From Vescimonas fastidiosa (GTDB lineage: Bacteria; Bacillota; Clostridia; Oscillospirales; Oscillospiraceae): a stretch of DNA of 64,000 nt. The notes beneath the pieces are model-generated. The model ran no database searches, had not been told where the DNA came from, and saw only the letters and a program-made list of their open reading frames with translations. Numbering within the stretch: position 1 is the first letter of the stretch; each line of letters opens with the position of its first letter. Below are positions 32,427 to 41,735 of the stretch, piece by piece. The DNA lies in NCBI RefSeq assembly GCF_018326305.1, contig NZ_AP023415.1, positions 930,001 to 994,000 on the forward strand, read 5' to 3'. A program made the position numbers and the translations under genes.

Positions 32427-33971
32427 TTACATCCACATGGCAAAGGGCCGCAGCACAGTGCCCAGTAGTCTTACATACCATTTACGCTCTCTCCAGCCCT
32501 GCAGCGTCACCCGCTCGCTCTGGGCCATGACCCGGTCCATATCCTCCTGCACCGCCGTCACAGCGCTGCCGGAAAACAGCACGCCGCATTCAAAATGCAG
32601 CTGAAAGCTTCGGTAGTCCATATTCACGGAGCCCACGAAGCCCACATCCCCGTCGGCTACCACAGATTTCGCGTGCAGCAGGCCGGGTGTATAGGTAAAT
32701 ATCTTTACATCATGCTCCAGCAGCTCGCCGAAATAGGACAGGGCCACCATGTAGGCAAATTTGTGGTCTGGGATGCCCGGGAGCATCAGGCGCACATCCA
32801 CACCGCTGTCTGCGGCGATGCAGAGCGTGCGGATCATGGGCTCGTCAATGGCCAGGTAGGGGGTCGTGATCCAGATATAGCGATTGGCATTGGAAATAAG
32901 CTGCTGAAAAGTGTCCTCAGCGGTGTTGACCGGGTTATTGTCCGGGCCGTCCACCAGGGGCTGACAGAATTCGCCACCTTCCGGAGCGGTACGGGGCCGA
33001 TAGCTGTCCCAAGACTCCCGCAGCTCGCCGCCCATACGCAGCCACAGATACATAAACTGCCGGGTTAAGCCCCAGGCCCCCTCCCCTTCCAGGCGGATGC
33101 CGCAGTCCTTCCAGTAGCCAAAGCGGACGATGAGATTGGCGTATTCATCGGCCAGATTTGCCCCGCCGGTGTAGGCGATGTCCCCGTCGATGACGGCTAT
33201 TTTCCGGTGGTCACGATAGTTGAAATACAGGCGGTTCACATAGCGGTGGACGGGGTTGAACATCTGCACCCACACGCCCCTTTTGCGCAGGGCGCTGATC
33301 TCCTCCGGAGGCATGGTCATCATGCTGCCGAAGTCATCCAGGATCAGGTTCACCTCCACCCCGGCGGCAGCCCGCTCAGTGAGAACAGTGCAGATGCGGT
33401 CCCAAATTTCACCCTCAGAGGCGATGTAATACTCCAGGAAAATAAAGCGCCGGGCCGTTTTCATCCGCTCCAGCAGATCCTCCAGGTATTCCTCGCCTGT
33501 GGGGAAATAGGTCATATCGGTGTTTTCAAACAGGGGCATATCCTGCCGCCGCAGGTACGCCGCCAACCGCCCCCACCGGGGCCAGCGGGCCGAAAGGTTC
33601 TCCTGGGCGCTTTGGCTGCGCCGCTTCACCTCCTCCGTCTCCGGAGGCATGGGGATGGGCTTCAAATCCAGCTTCTTTTTAACCTGGTTTCCGTTCCAGA
33701 GGAAGTACAGTATCAGCCCCACAACGGGGACCAGCATAATGAGCACGATCCAACCGGGCTTATAGGTGCTGCTGCCCGCCCGCATATAGATGCGCACCAC
33801 ACACAGCACCGCGATTATCTCCAGCACGGAGTAGCCGATGTACATTTTCTGCCGGAGCACCTGGGTCAGAGCGATGACCAGCGCAATTTGCAGCAGCAGC
33901 AACACCGCCACCAGCGCCAGGCGCAGGGCGGCCGCTATCCGTCGCTCTGTTTTCCGCTGAAGATGTTTCAT
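32427..33971 (-). CDS. cls: Cardiolipin synthase, phospholipase D type
   Basis: The 514-residue membrane enzyme has two N-terminal helix pairs (about 15–55 and 70–90) and two HKD motifs: H-R-K-I-A-V-I-D-G-D and H-A-K-S-V-V-A-D-G-D, each followed by G-G/G-S. It joins two phosphatidylglycerols into cardiolipin. I start at the ATG at 33971, preceded by AAGAAAGGATGCC, since the upstream 44 codons overlap the previous gene's region. Confidence 0.92.
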   Translation of the reverse strand: MKHLQRKTERRIAAALRLALVAVLLLLQIALVIALTQVLRQKMYIGYSVLEIIAVLCVVRIYMRAGSSTYKPGWIVLIMLVPVVGLILYFLWNGNQVKKKLDLKPIPMPPETEEVKRRSQSAQENLSARWPRWGRLAAYLRRQDMPLFENTDMTYFPTGEEYLEDLLERMKTARRFIFLEYYIASEGEIWDRICTVLTERAAAGVEVNLILDDFGSMMTMPPEEISALRKRGVWVQMFNPVHRYVNRLYFNYRDHRKIAVIDGDIAYTGGANLADEYANLIVRFGYWKDCGIRLEGEGAWGLTRQFMYLWLRMGGELRESWDSYRPRTAPEGGEFCQPLVDGPDNNPVNTAEDTFQQLISNANRYIWITTPYLAIDEPMIRTLCIAADSGVDVRLMLPGIPDHKFAYMVALSYFGELLEHDVKIFTYTPGLLHAKSVVADGDVGFVGSVNMDYRSFQLHFECGVLFSGSAVTAVQEDMDRVMAQSERVTLQGWRERKWYVRLLGTVLRPFAMWM

Positions 33972-34041
33972 GGCGGCATCCTTTCTTTTTGAAAATATGG
34001 GCAGGACTGCTCTTGCCGGGCAGTCCTGCCGAAAAAACGGT

Positions 34042-35490
34042 TCAGCGCTTAGCGCGCAGCAGGTCCTGCTGGATCTGCCACAGCTTTCGGGAGAGGTCCA
34101 CATAGTATTTGTGGGGATAGTCGAAGCGCTTCACCTCGTCCCAGAGGGTATCCACCTGCTGGCGGCAATACTCCCGAATTTGCTCCAGGGAGGGGCGCTC
34201 ATACACGCACTTACCCCCCAGGAAAATGGGCACCTGCAGCTCCCGGGCGGTAAAGTTATACACAGTCTTGGTCTTCCAGGTAGCCTCAGGGTCAAAAAGC
34301 TCCATGTCGCCGGTGTCGTCCACCTGCTCGTCATACACGGTCATGTAGTCGGCAATGGCCTTGCCGGTGTCGCGGCCATAGAAGCGGTAGAGCTTCTTAA
34401 AATGGGGCACGGTGATCTTGCCCACATTTTCGCTGACCTTGATTTTGGGGATAATATTCCCCTCCTCGTCCTCCACAGCGGCCAGCTTGTACACGCTGCC
34501 GAACACCGGCTCGCTCCTGGCGGTGATCATCCGCTCACCCACGCCGAACATATCGATCTCCGCCCCCTGGATCAGCAGATCCTGAATCAGATACTCGTCC
34601 AGGGAATTGGAAACGGATATTTTACAGTCGGTCCAGCCGGCATCGTCCAGCATTTTCCGGGCTTGGCGGCTGAGGTAGGTCATGTCGCCGGAGTCCAGGC
34701 GAATGCCGCACTTGGTGATGCCCAGGGGCTTTAAGACCTCGTTAAAGGCGCGGATGGCGTTGGGCACGCCGGACTTCAGGGTATTGTAGGTATCCACCAG
34801 GAGGGTAGCATTGGTGGGATAAATCTCGCAATAGGTCTTGAAGGCCTCGTACTCCGAATCGAACATCTGCACCCAGGCATGGGCCATAGTGCCCCCGGCG
34901 GGGACACCGTACATCTCATCGGAGATGGTGCAGGCAGTGCCGTGGCAGCCGCCGATATAGGCAGCCCGGGCACCTACGATAGCCGCATCCGCACCCTGGG
35001 CCCGGCGGGAGCCGAACTCCAGCACCGTGCGGCCACGGGCAGCCCGCACGATGCGGTTGGCCTTGGTGGCAATAAGGCTCTGGTGATTGATGGTAAGAAG
35101 CGTAAAGGTCTCAATGAGCTGGGCCTCAATGGCCGGAGCGCGCACCGTGACCAAGGGCTCCCGGGGAAAGACCGGGGTGCCCTCGGGGATGGCGTAGATA
35201 TCGCCGGTAAAGCGGAAATTCTCCAAATAGGTCAGGAAGTCCTCGTCAAAGAGCTTGCGGCCCCGGAGATACTCGATGTCCTCCTTGGTGAAGTGGAGAT
35301 TCTCAATATAGTCAATGAGCTGCTCCAATCCCGCCACGATGGCAAAGCCGCCCTTATCCGGTACAGAGCGGAAAAACACATCGAAATAGGTGATACGATC
35401 CTTGTAGCCGTTTTTGAAATAACCGTTGCCCATGGTCAGCTCATAAAAATCGCAGAGCATGGTCATGTTCAGTTTTTCCTCAGTTTTCAT
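34042..35490 (-). CDS. pncB: Nicotinate phosphoribosyltransferase
   Basis: The 482-residue protein is a standard NAPRTase: N-terminal N-M-T-M-L-C-D-F-Y-E-L-T-M-G-N-G-Y, catalytic-loop E-F-G-S-R-R-A-Q-G near 165, G-G-T-M-A-H-A-W-V and K-P-L-G-I-T-K-C-G-I-R-L-D-S-G-D. It makes nicotinate mononucleotide for NAD salvage. The ATG at 35490 sits six bases after GAGG and is preferred over the one 15 bases upstream. Confidence 0.93.
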   Translation of the reverse strand: MKTEEKLNMTMLCDFYELTMGNGYFKNGYKDRITYFDVFFRSVPDKGGFAIVAGLEQLIDYIENLHFTKEDIEYLRGRKLFDEDFLTYLENFRFTGDIYAIPEGTPVFPREPLVTVRAPAIEAQLIETFTLLTINHQSLIATKANRIVRAARGRTVLEFGSRRAQGADAAIVGARAAYIGGCHGTACTISDEMYGVPAGGTMAHAWVQMFDSEYEAFKTYCEIYPTNATLLVDTYNTLKSGVPNAIRAFNEVLKPLGITKCGIRLDSGDMTYLSRQARKMLDDAGWTDCKISVSNSLDEYLIQDLLIQGAEIDMFGVGERMITARSEPVFGSVYKLAAVEDEEGNIIPKIKVSENVGKITVPHFKKLYRFYGRDTGKAIADYMTVYDEQVDDTGDMELFDPEATWKTKTVYNFTARELQVPIFLGGKCVYERPSLEQIREYCRQQVDTLWDEVKRFDYPHKYYVDLSRKLWQIQQDLLRAKR

Positions 35491-35968
35491 TTCATACCTC
35501 AACATCGTTATGTAATAGGGGTAAACTTAATTTATTATAGCACCGTTGGATGGTTTTATCAACAGGAAAAGAGGAAGGGGCTATCTAAAATCTGATGTGG
35601 GATTTTTTTGTTTTAGAGTTTTTGAGAAAGGGGATTGCTCTAAAGTTTTTTGTGGGTTTCCTGCGTTCAGCACATCGTGGAGAAAGGCGGTCGCTGTAAA
35701 GTTTTTTGTGGGATTTCGCAGAAGAATGTAGTTTCCCCCCAAAAACACCTCCATCTTGAGTGTGACCTCACAGGGGCATCTTTCTATAATTCGCTGTTGT
35801 TGAATTGCCTTCGAGTTTGTCGAAAAGAATTTGCAAAACCTACTTAACCACACGAAAAACGCAATGCAAAAAGTAAATTGCTTTACTTTGCGCTGTTTTT
35901 CTTACATAATAGTAGACAAGAAGCAAGGTCGTAGTAAATTCTTTTCAGAGAGGGAGTTGGTGCTGACC
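35491..35968. repeat. Gene-free region with degenerate tandem repeats
   Basis: Two near-identical segments, GCTCTAAAGTTTTTTGTGGG (35637–35656) and GCTGTAAAGTTTTTTGTGGG (35691–35710), lie 54 bases apart, and a weaker third (GATGTGGGATTTTTTTG) is at 35593. GACCTCACAGGGGCATC at 35764–35780 recurs as the stem of the terminator near 36470. These look like decayed copies of a dispersed repeat. I see no real gene. Confidence 0.45.
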
Positions 35969-36409
35969 ATGAGCATAGGAAATCAAATATCAGCAATTCG
36001 TAATGAGCAGCAATTAACGCAAGAACAGTTTGGTGAGTTATTCCATGTTACAAGACAGACGGTTTCGAATTGGGAAAATGAAAAGAGTTATCCGGATTTA
36101 CAGATTCTCATAGCAATGAGCAATCAATTTAATGTATCGCTTGATACATTACTGAAGGGGGATTCCAAAATGGTAGAAGCTATTGACAAGGAGCGCGTAT
36201 TGGGAAAAATAAAGCATGAGAAATCACTCGTAGGCTTCTTTACGAGTGCTGGTACAGGACTTGTTGCCTCTTGCTTTCTCTCGTCAGCGTCAACAATTAG
36301 GACTGTAGTAATGATTGTTGGCTTTGCCATGATAGGCATTGGTTGGTATAAAAGGGCTAAATCCGATAAAGAAGTGTTTAAGTATATGGAGGAGCACAGA
36401 CAGGAGTGA
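35969..36409 (+). CDS. XRE-family regulator with C-terminal membrane helices
   Basis: Residues 1–62 form an XRE helix-turn-helix (IRNEQQLTQEQFGELFHVTRQTVSNWE). The C-terminal part has two hydrophobic segments (about 87–103 and 107–121) around a short turn. Such membrane-tethered XRE proteins are frequent in Firmicutes and probably respond to envelope signals. The start is uncertain: ATG 35969 lies 12 bases after AGGGAG, and TTG/GTG codons at 35957 and 35960 are alternatives. AT-rich compared with its surroundings. Confidence 0.7.
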   Translation: MSIGNQISAIRNEQQLTQEQFGELFHVTRQTVSNWENEKSYPDLQILIAMSNQFNVSLDTLLKGDSKMVEAIDKERVLGKIKHEKSLVGFFTSAGTGLVASCFLSSASTIRTVVMIVGFAMIGIGWYKRAKSDKEVFKYMEEHRQE

Positions 36410-36440
36410 GTTTATATAAGCATTTCTCTACTGTGCCATT

Positions 36441-36480
36441 AAAAAGATACCCCTGTGAGGATTGACCTCACAGGGGTTCT
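36441..36480. terminator. Bidirectional terminator
   Basis: ACCCCTGTGAGG pairs with CCTCACAGGGGT around ATTGA; T-rich on both exits. It separates the XRE gene from the leftward small-gene pair. Confidence 0.8.
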
Positions 36481-36489
36481 CTTTGTTCT

Positions 36490-36885
36490 TCAGGCACCAA
36501 GCGTGCCGCTGCGTAGTGCCTCCACCAGCGGCAGCACCTGCCACTTGGGGATAGTGTACTCGTTGCCATCCAGCAGCAACAGCCAGTATACCTGCCGCTC
36601 CAGTAACAGGGGCTTGTCCGCGTTCCATCGCTTGATGCCGACCTCATAGACGCCGTCTCCCGGCAGCTCCACATCGAACCGTCGGCCTTTCGGTGTCTTT
36701 GGCGGCCACTGATATCGCAGGAACTTGCGGGCAAAGCGGTACTTGGGGTCTGGACCCATGATGCGGGACACATAGGGATACGCCCGCGTGTCGGGGATAT
36801 GCGGCACGAATATGGAGTAGCCCCAGTACCAGATGTCATCGTCGTCCTCACACGGAGGAATATTGTTTCTGTGGCTCGTGTCCAT
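36490..36885 (-). CDS. Unknown protein, 131 aa
   Basis: I start at ATG 36885 (GGAGGGCAACCCTG upstream). The protein is rich in aromatic residues (DDIWYWGYSIFVPH; ERQVYWLLLLDGNEYT) and contains P-P-K-T-P-K-G-R-R-F-D-V-E-L-P-G. It looks like a compact beta protein. I do not recognise it. It follows the next small gene by 19 bases, so the two form an accessory operon. Confidence 0.5.
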   Translation of the reverse strand: MDTSHRNNIPPCEDDDDIWYWGYSIFVPHIPDTRAYPYVSRIMGPDPKYRFARKFLRYQWPPKTPKGRRFDVELPGDGVYEVGIKRWNADKPLLLERQVYWLLLLDGNEYTIPKWQVLPLVEALRSGTLGA

Positions 36886-36904
36886 CAGGGTTGCCCTCCG
36901 CCGC

Positions 36905-37219
36905 CTACGACTCAAACCCCGGCGGCGTCAGCTTCCGCAGGATTTCCGCCGCTTCCTCGGCGGTGTAGTGCTTGTAGAGGCCTGCTGATGGATTACTCTT
37001 TTCCTCATAGAGTATGTTTGCGATTTCAAGGTTTTCCTCGTCACCCATGTTACGAGCCTTGTTTCGCAAGCGTCCCAGTTCACGAAGCTCTACATCTTCA
37101 ACGGGGAGCTCACCAGAAAGGATTGCTTTTTGCCTGTCGCTGTAAAACGGCGCGAAGGGTGCCACATAGTCTGGACTATCCTTATTCGTGTAAAGGAAAT
37201 GCGGCGTGCCTTTACTCAT
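36905..37219 (-). CDS. Unknown small protein, 104 aa
   Basis: The ATG at 37219 has AGGAGGTGTTTTT upstream. The product begins MSKGTPHFLYTNKDSPDYVA and has a C-terminal helical part with A-E-E-A-A-E-I-L-R-K-L-T-P-P-G-F. Not recognised; paired with the 131-residue protein gene. Confidence 0.5.
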   Translation of the reverse strand: MSKGTPHFLYTNKDSPDYVAPFAPFYSDRQKAILSGELPVEDVELRELGRLRNKARNMGDEENLEIANILYEEKSNPSAGLYKHYTAEEAAEILRKLTPPGFES

Positions 37220-37549
37220 AAAAACACCTCCTGTCATAGAAAATTCTACAACAGGAGGTGCGTGCTTTGTAGCACATAACTTTGAAAATGCAGTCTTTCT
37301 TTTTTTGATGCTGAAAACACAATCATTCACTTATGGAACGACCACGCTTCCTTCCCCCAATCCCACATCAAATCTTAGATATCCAGAGGAAGGAGTTTTT
37401 CAAGGGGAAAGATGAAAATGGAAAGCGGAAAGATGGGCGGGTGCCGGAGGGGAAATGCGTAGGGGCGACCCTTGCGGTCGCCCGCAGATTTTTTCACGGC
37501 AGCAAAAGAGCGCATGACTTTTCCGTCACGCGCTCTTTTGTTGTGATTC
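37220..37549. other. Intergenic region with one REP-like palindrome
   Basis: No gene is supported. It contains a REP-like unit at 37457–37485 (GCGTAGGGGCGACC … GGTCGCCCGC) and a hairpin AAGAGCGC…GCGCTCTT (37507–37540) that is probably the terminator of potD on the minus strand. Confidence 0.55.
37457..37485. repeat. REP-like palindrome, GTAGGGGCG family
   Basis: GGGCGACC and GGTCGCCC flank a five-base loop, with the family's leading GTAGG and trailing CGC. Related units occur at 43749, 43796, 56241, 56381, 56552 and 61802. Confidence 0.65.
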
Positions 37550-38611
37550 TCAATACTTCACCTTAGCCAGGCAGATGCGGATCCATTCGTGGTCGTAGAA
37601 GGTCAGGGTCTCCTCCGGCAGGCCGCCGAAGATCTCGGCCTTATTGAGGATGTCCTCGCCGGGATAGGCCACCGGGTCGGTAGCCATTTCCTCGTCCATC
37701 TCCTCCAAGGCAGTGGCGGAGGGGCTGGAATACCCCGTTTCATCGCAGTTGCGCAGGACGATGTCGTCTCGGCACATAAAGTTGATGAAGGCCAAAGCGT
37801 CCTCATAGTTCTTAGAGCAGGTGGGAATGCACATGGCATCCGCGAAAAGATTGCTCCCCTCCTCCGGCTGCACAAAAGCCAGGTCCGGGTTTTCCTCCAC
37901 CATGGTCAGATAGTCGCCGGCGTAGTAGGTACCCATGGCGGCCTCGTTATTGATCATCTTGTCGAAGATCTGGTCCATAACATAGGCCTGCACGATGCCG
38001 TCCTCCTTCTGCTTAATAAGCAGGTCTGTGGCCTCGGCAATCTGATCCTTATCGGTAGTATTAACGGAGTAGCCCAGGGCTATCAGGGCCAGGCCGATGC
38101 AGTCCCGGGGATTGTCGAAGATCAGCACCTGTCCCTTGAGGTCGGTGGTGAACAGATCCATCCACGAGGTAGGGGCCTTGTCCACCATGGTGGTGTTATA
38201 GATGATGCCGGTGGTGCCCCACATATAGGGCAGGCTGTACTTCTGCTCCGTGTCGTAGGCGGGATTCAGGTAACGGGGATCGATGTTCTCCGCGTTGGGG
38301 ATTTTGCTGTAGTCCAGCTCCATCAGCAGCCCCTCCTCCCCCATTCGGGCCACCATGTAGTCCGAGGGGATGATCACATCATAGCTGTTGCCGCCGCCCT
38401 TGATGGCGGAGTAGAGCATTTCGTTGTTGGCGAAGGTCTTGTAATTGACATGGATGCCCGTCTCCGCCTCAAAATCGTCGAAGATGGACTCGTCGATATA
38501 TTCGCCCCAGTTGTACACATTGATGCTGTGCCCCGTCTGCCCGCCTTGGCAGCCCGTCAGAGGCAGAGCCAGCAGCAGGGCCAGAAGCAAAATAGCGATT
38601 TTTTTCATCAC
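37550..38611 (-). CDS. potD: Spermidine/putrescine-binding lipoprotein PotD
   Basis: The 353-residue protein has a lipoprotein signal (KKIAILLLALLLALPLTGC, Cys21 lipidated). The mature N-terminus I-N-V-Y-N-W-G-E-Y-I-D is the PotD/PotF signature, and W-G-T-T-G-I-I-Y-N lines the ligand site. It captures polyamines outside the membrane for PotABC. Its ATG overlaps the PotC stop (ATGA). Confidence 0.93.
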   Translation of the reverse strand: MMKKIAILLLALLLALPLTGCQGGQTGHSINVYNWGEYIDESIFDDFEAETGIHVNYKTFANNEMLYSAIKGGGNSYDVIIPSDYMVARMGEEGLLMELDYSKIPNAENIDPRYLNPAYDTEQKYSLPYMWGTTGIIYNTTMVDKAPTSWMDLFTTDLKGQVLIFDNPRDCIGLALIALGYSVNTTDKDQIAEATDLLIKQKEDGIVQAYVMDQIFDKMINNEAAMGTYYAGDYLTMVEENPDLAFVQPEEGSNLFADAMCIPTCSKNYEDALAFINFMCRDDIVLRNCDETGYSSPSATALEEMDEEMATDPVAYPGEDILNKAEIFGGLPEETLTFYDHEWIRICLAKVKY

Positions 38612-39459
38612 CGGGTCCCTCCCTTCACGCCGTCCTTTTGGAGGGCCTTGTCCCGCTTTTCCGCCTGCTTGGTCTGGTGCATCTCCCGGAAGTTCACAAT
38701 GAGCAGAAGGGTCAGTACCACCACAAACAGGATCGTAGACAGGGCGTTGACCTCGGGGCTGATGCGCTTGCGGGTCATGGCGTAGATCTGCATAGCCAGG
38801 GTAGACACCTCGGACCCGGCGGTAAAATAGGAAATGACAAAGTCATCAATGGAGAGGGTAAAGGCGATGAGCAGGCCGTTGAGGATACCGGGCCGCAGCT
38901 CAGGCATGAGCACCTTCCAAAAGGCCTGCCAAGGCGTAGCGCCCAGGTCCATGGCCGCCTCCCCCAGATTGGGGTTCAGCTGCCGCAGCTTAGGCAGCAC
39001 CGCCAAAACCACATACGGAATATTAAAGGTGATGTGGGCCACCAGCAGCGTGCCGAAGCCCAGGGAGAAGCCCAGCATATTCCCCGTAAACACGAACAGC
39101 AGCATCAGGCTCACGCCGGTGATGATGTCGGCATTGGTCATGGGGATGTTGTTGATGGTCATAAGCAGGTGCCGGGGCCGCCGCTTCATAGCGTGGAAGC
39201 CGATGGCAGCCGCCGTGCCCAGAACCGTTGCAATAAGCGCCGCCAGCACAGACACCGTGAGGGTGGTGCTAAATGCGGAGAGTATCTCCTCGTCCTGGAA
39301 CAGCTCCTGATACCAGTGCAGGGAGAAGCCCGACCAGACCGTGCGGCTCTTGGAGTCGTTAAAGGAGAAGATGATCAGCACCGCAATGGGCAGGTACAAA
39401 AACAGGAACACCAGTACATTGAGCACCTTGGCGATAACAGGATTCCGATTCTGCATCAC
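38608..39459 (-). CDS. potC: Spermidine/putrescine ABC permease PotC
   Basis: The 283-residue permease has six membrane helices and the EAA-loop motif E-A-A-M-D-L-G-A-T-P-W-Q-A-F that contacts the ATPase. Order and overlap with potB and potD identify it as PotC. Confidence 0.92.
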   Translation of the reverse strand: MMQNRNPVIAKVLNVLVFLFLYLPIAVLIIFSFNDSKSRTVWSGFSLHWYQELFQDEEILSAFSTTLTVSVLAALIATVLGTAAAIGFHAMKRRPRHLLMTINNIPMTNADIITGVSLMLLFVFTGNMLGFSLGFGTLLVAHITFNIPYVVLAVLPKLRQLNPNLGEAAMDLGATPWQAFWKVLMPELRPGILNGLLIAFTLSIDDFVISYFTAGSEVSTLAMQIYAMTRKRISPEVNALSTILFVVVLTLLLIVNFREMHQTKQAEKRDKALQKDGVKGGTR

Positions 39460-40268
39460 ATCATCACCGCCCCTTCTTCTCCGTCGCCGAAGCGATTCAT
39501 AATGAGCATGGCAATAATCACCAGCAGCAGCATCATAAGCGATATGGCGCTGCCCAGATGGGGATTATACGCCGAGCCCAAAAATTGCATTTCGATCAGG
39601 TCACCCAGCAGGAAGCTCATACCACCGCCCAGGAGCTTGGAAATCGCAAAGGTGGAGATAGATGGAATGAACACCATCATAATCCCGCTGATGACCCCGG
39701 GAACGGACAGCGGGAAAATTACCCGCCGAAAAACCTGCATCTTGCCCGCGCCCAGGTCCTGGGCCGCCTCAATATAACGCCGATCCAGCTTCTCGATCAC
39801 CGAGAAAATGGGCAGGATCATAAAGGGCAGGAAGTTATACACCATGCCCAAAATCACCGCCGCGTCGGTATTGATGATGTGCAGGGGGCCGATGCCCACC
39901 AGGGCCAGGATCTGGTTGAGAAAGCCGTGGTTTTCCAGAATGGACATCCACGCATAGGTACGCAGAAGGAAGTTCATCCACATGGGCAGCATGATAAAAA
40001 GCATGGCTACCTTCCGCGTAGCAGGGCCCGTCTGGGCCAGGAAATAGGCAAAGGGATAGGCTATGAGCAGGCAGATGAGCGTGGCCACCGCCGCCAGGTA
40101 CAGGGAGTTGCCGCACACCTGGAGGAAAACATCCAGGTTGGTGAAGTTCTCCAGGGTGAACTTGCCGTCGTAATTGGTGAAGGCGTACACCACAATGAGC
40201 AGCAGCGGCACCACCACAAACACAGCCATCCACACCACATAGGGAATGGCGGGGGTCTTAGTTTTCAT
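39456..40268 (-). CDS. potB: Spermidine/putrescine ABC permease PotB
   Basis: I start at ATG 40268, which has GAGGAGGACGCTGAC upstream inside the PotA tail. The 270-residue permease has six helices and the EAA motif [11 protein letters not shown]. It overlaps potA by 11 bases and potC by four, so the four pot genes are translationally coupled. Confidence 0.92.
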   Translation of the reverse strand: MKTKTPAIPYVVWMAVFVVVPLLLIVVYAFTNYDGKFTLENFTNLDVFLQVCGNSLYLAAVATLICLLIAYPFAYFLAQTGPATRKVAMLFIMLPMWMNFLLRTYAWMSILENHGFLNQILALVGIGPLHIINTDAAVILGMVYNFLPFMILPIFSVIEKLDRRYIEAAQDLGAGKMQVFRRVIFPLSVPGVISGIMMVFIPSISTFAISKLLGGGMSFLLGDLIEMQFLGSAYNPHLGSAISLMMLLLVIIAMLIMNRFGDGEEGAVMM

Positions 40269-41403
40269 CGTCAGCGTCCTCCTCATCCTCCTCGGCAAAG
40301 TCGGGATCGTTGATCTCGTCATACTCCGCCGAATAAGAACTGTAGTCGCCGAACTGGCCCGAGTACTCGCTCTTCTTCATAATATGGATGTCGTCAGGAT
40401 TGAGGATGATGCCGATGACCTCGCCTACCTCGTGGTAGTCGGTGGTCTGAATAAGCCACTTGTAGCCCTTGAAGTCCACGATGGTATCATAGTGGACGCC
40501 CTTGAAGGTGACGGAGGTCACCGTACCCACCAGGCGGCCCTTGTCGGCCGGGACGATCTCAATATCCTCGGGCCGGATGACCACATCCACCGGCTCCATG
40601 GGGGCAAAGCCCTTGTCCAGGCACTTAAACTTGCGGTTGAAGAACTCCACCACATAGTCCTCATGCATGACGCCGTCGAGGATGTTGCTCTCGCCGATAA
40701 AATCCGCCACGAAGGCGTTTTTCGGCTCGTTGTAAATGTCCTCCGGTGTGCCGATCTGCTGGATGCGGCCCTTGTCCATCACCACCACGGTGTCGGACAT
40801 GGTCAGTGCCTCCTCCTGATCATGGGTAACATATATAAAGGTAATGCCCATCTGCTGCTGAATACGCTTCAGCTCGTTCTGCATATCCTTGCGCAGACGC
40901 AGATCCAGTGCGCCCAGGGGCTCGTCCAGCAGCAGGACCTTGGGCCGGTTCACCAATGCTCTGGCAATGGCCACCCGCTGCTGCTGGCCGCCGGATAGCT
41001 GATCCACGCGCCGCTTTTCAAAGCCCTTAAGGCTCACAACGCCCAGCATCTCCGTAACCCGCTCACGGATCTCCTCCTCCGGCACCTTGGCAATGCGCAG
41101 GCCGAAGGCAATATTTTCAAACACATCCAGGTGCGGGAACAGCGCATACTTCTGGAACACCGTGTTGATCTGCCGCTTGTGGGGCGGGACATCATTGATC
41201 CTGACGCCGTCAAAAATCACATCACCGCTGGTAGGGGTGGTAAACCCGCCGATAATACGCAGTGTGGTGGTCTTGCCGCAGCCGCTGGGGCCTAAAAGCG
41301 TCAGGAACTCCGAATCATTAAAATACAAATTGATGTTATCGAGAACCTGCTCGTCGTCAAACGCCATGCAGATATTCCGCAGGCGAATCAACTCTTTGGA
41401 CAT
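40258..41403 (-). CDS. potA: Spermidine/putrescine ABC ATPase PotA
   Basis: The 381-residue ATPase has Walker [10 protein letters not shown] near 39, Q-loop V-F-Q-K-Y-A-L-F, signature [10 protein letters not shown] and Walker [12 protein letters not shown], then a TOBE domain (about 270–345). It has an unusually acidic C-terminal tail rich in Asp/Glu/Tyr/Ser (about 345–381) not needed for the fold. First gene of potABCD, with a good promoter at 41503–41531. Confidence 0.93.
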   Translation of the reverse strand: MSKELIRLRNICMAFDDEQVLDNINLYFNDSEFLTLLGPSGCGKTTTLRIIGGFTTPTSGDVIFDGVRINDVPPHKRQINTVFQKYALFPHLDVFENIAFGLRIAKVPEEEIRERVTEMLGVVSLKGFEKRRVDQLSGGQQQRVAIARALVNRPKVLLLDEPLGALDLRLRKDMQNELKRIQQQMGITFIYVTHDQEEALTMSDTVVVMDKGRIQQIGTPEDIYNEPKNAFVADFIGESNILDGVMHEDYVVEFFNRKFKCLDKGFAPMEPVDVVIRPEDIEIVPADKGRLVGTVTSVTFKGVHYDTIVDFKGYKWLIQTTDYHEVGEVIGIILNPDDIHIMKKSEYSGQFGDYSSYSAEYDEINDPDFAEEDEEDADDEN

Positions 41404-41502
41404 TTATCCTCCTCCGTTCACACAAAAAAATATACGCCGCATCCCGGCGAAAAACGGTTTCTGTTCCATTTTCCCCGTAAACCGTCAGGATTTGACAGAT
41501 AC

Positions 41503-41531
41503 AATATAGTAAGAAACCCCCCAAATGTCAA
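41503..41531 (-). promoter_or_regulatory. potABCD promoter
   Basis: Minus strand TTGACA (41531–41526) and TATATT (41508–41503) are 17 bases apart. The rest of 41404–41735 holds no gene; an imperfect GTGAGG…CCCTCAC pairing near 41650–41683 may end the opposing gene. Confidence 0.8.
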
Positions 41532-41735
41532 CAGGTTTTTTTCTTATTTATATATTGTGCTTTTTCCTCCAAAAACGCCCCCGAAAAAACGCCTCCGCTA
41601 TGTGAAAAGAGACTGCCGACAAAGTGGTAAGATTGCAATAAAGAAAGAGCGAGTGAGGAAAACCCAAGAAGGGCTTCCCTCACCAGTAAAATCAATAGTT
41701 TTCGGAGCTTTTTCAAAGACGGAAATTCAATACGC

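Noticed and set aside
35581..35853. A 90-residue minus-strand frame containing repeated N-P-(T/Q)-K segments
   Set aside because: The repetition simply follows the degenerate DNA repeats, and no start signal is present.
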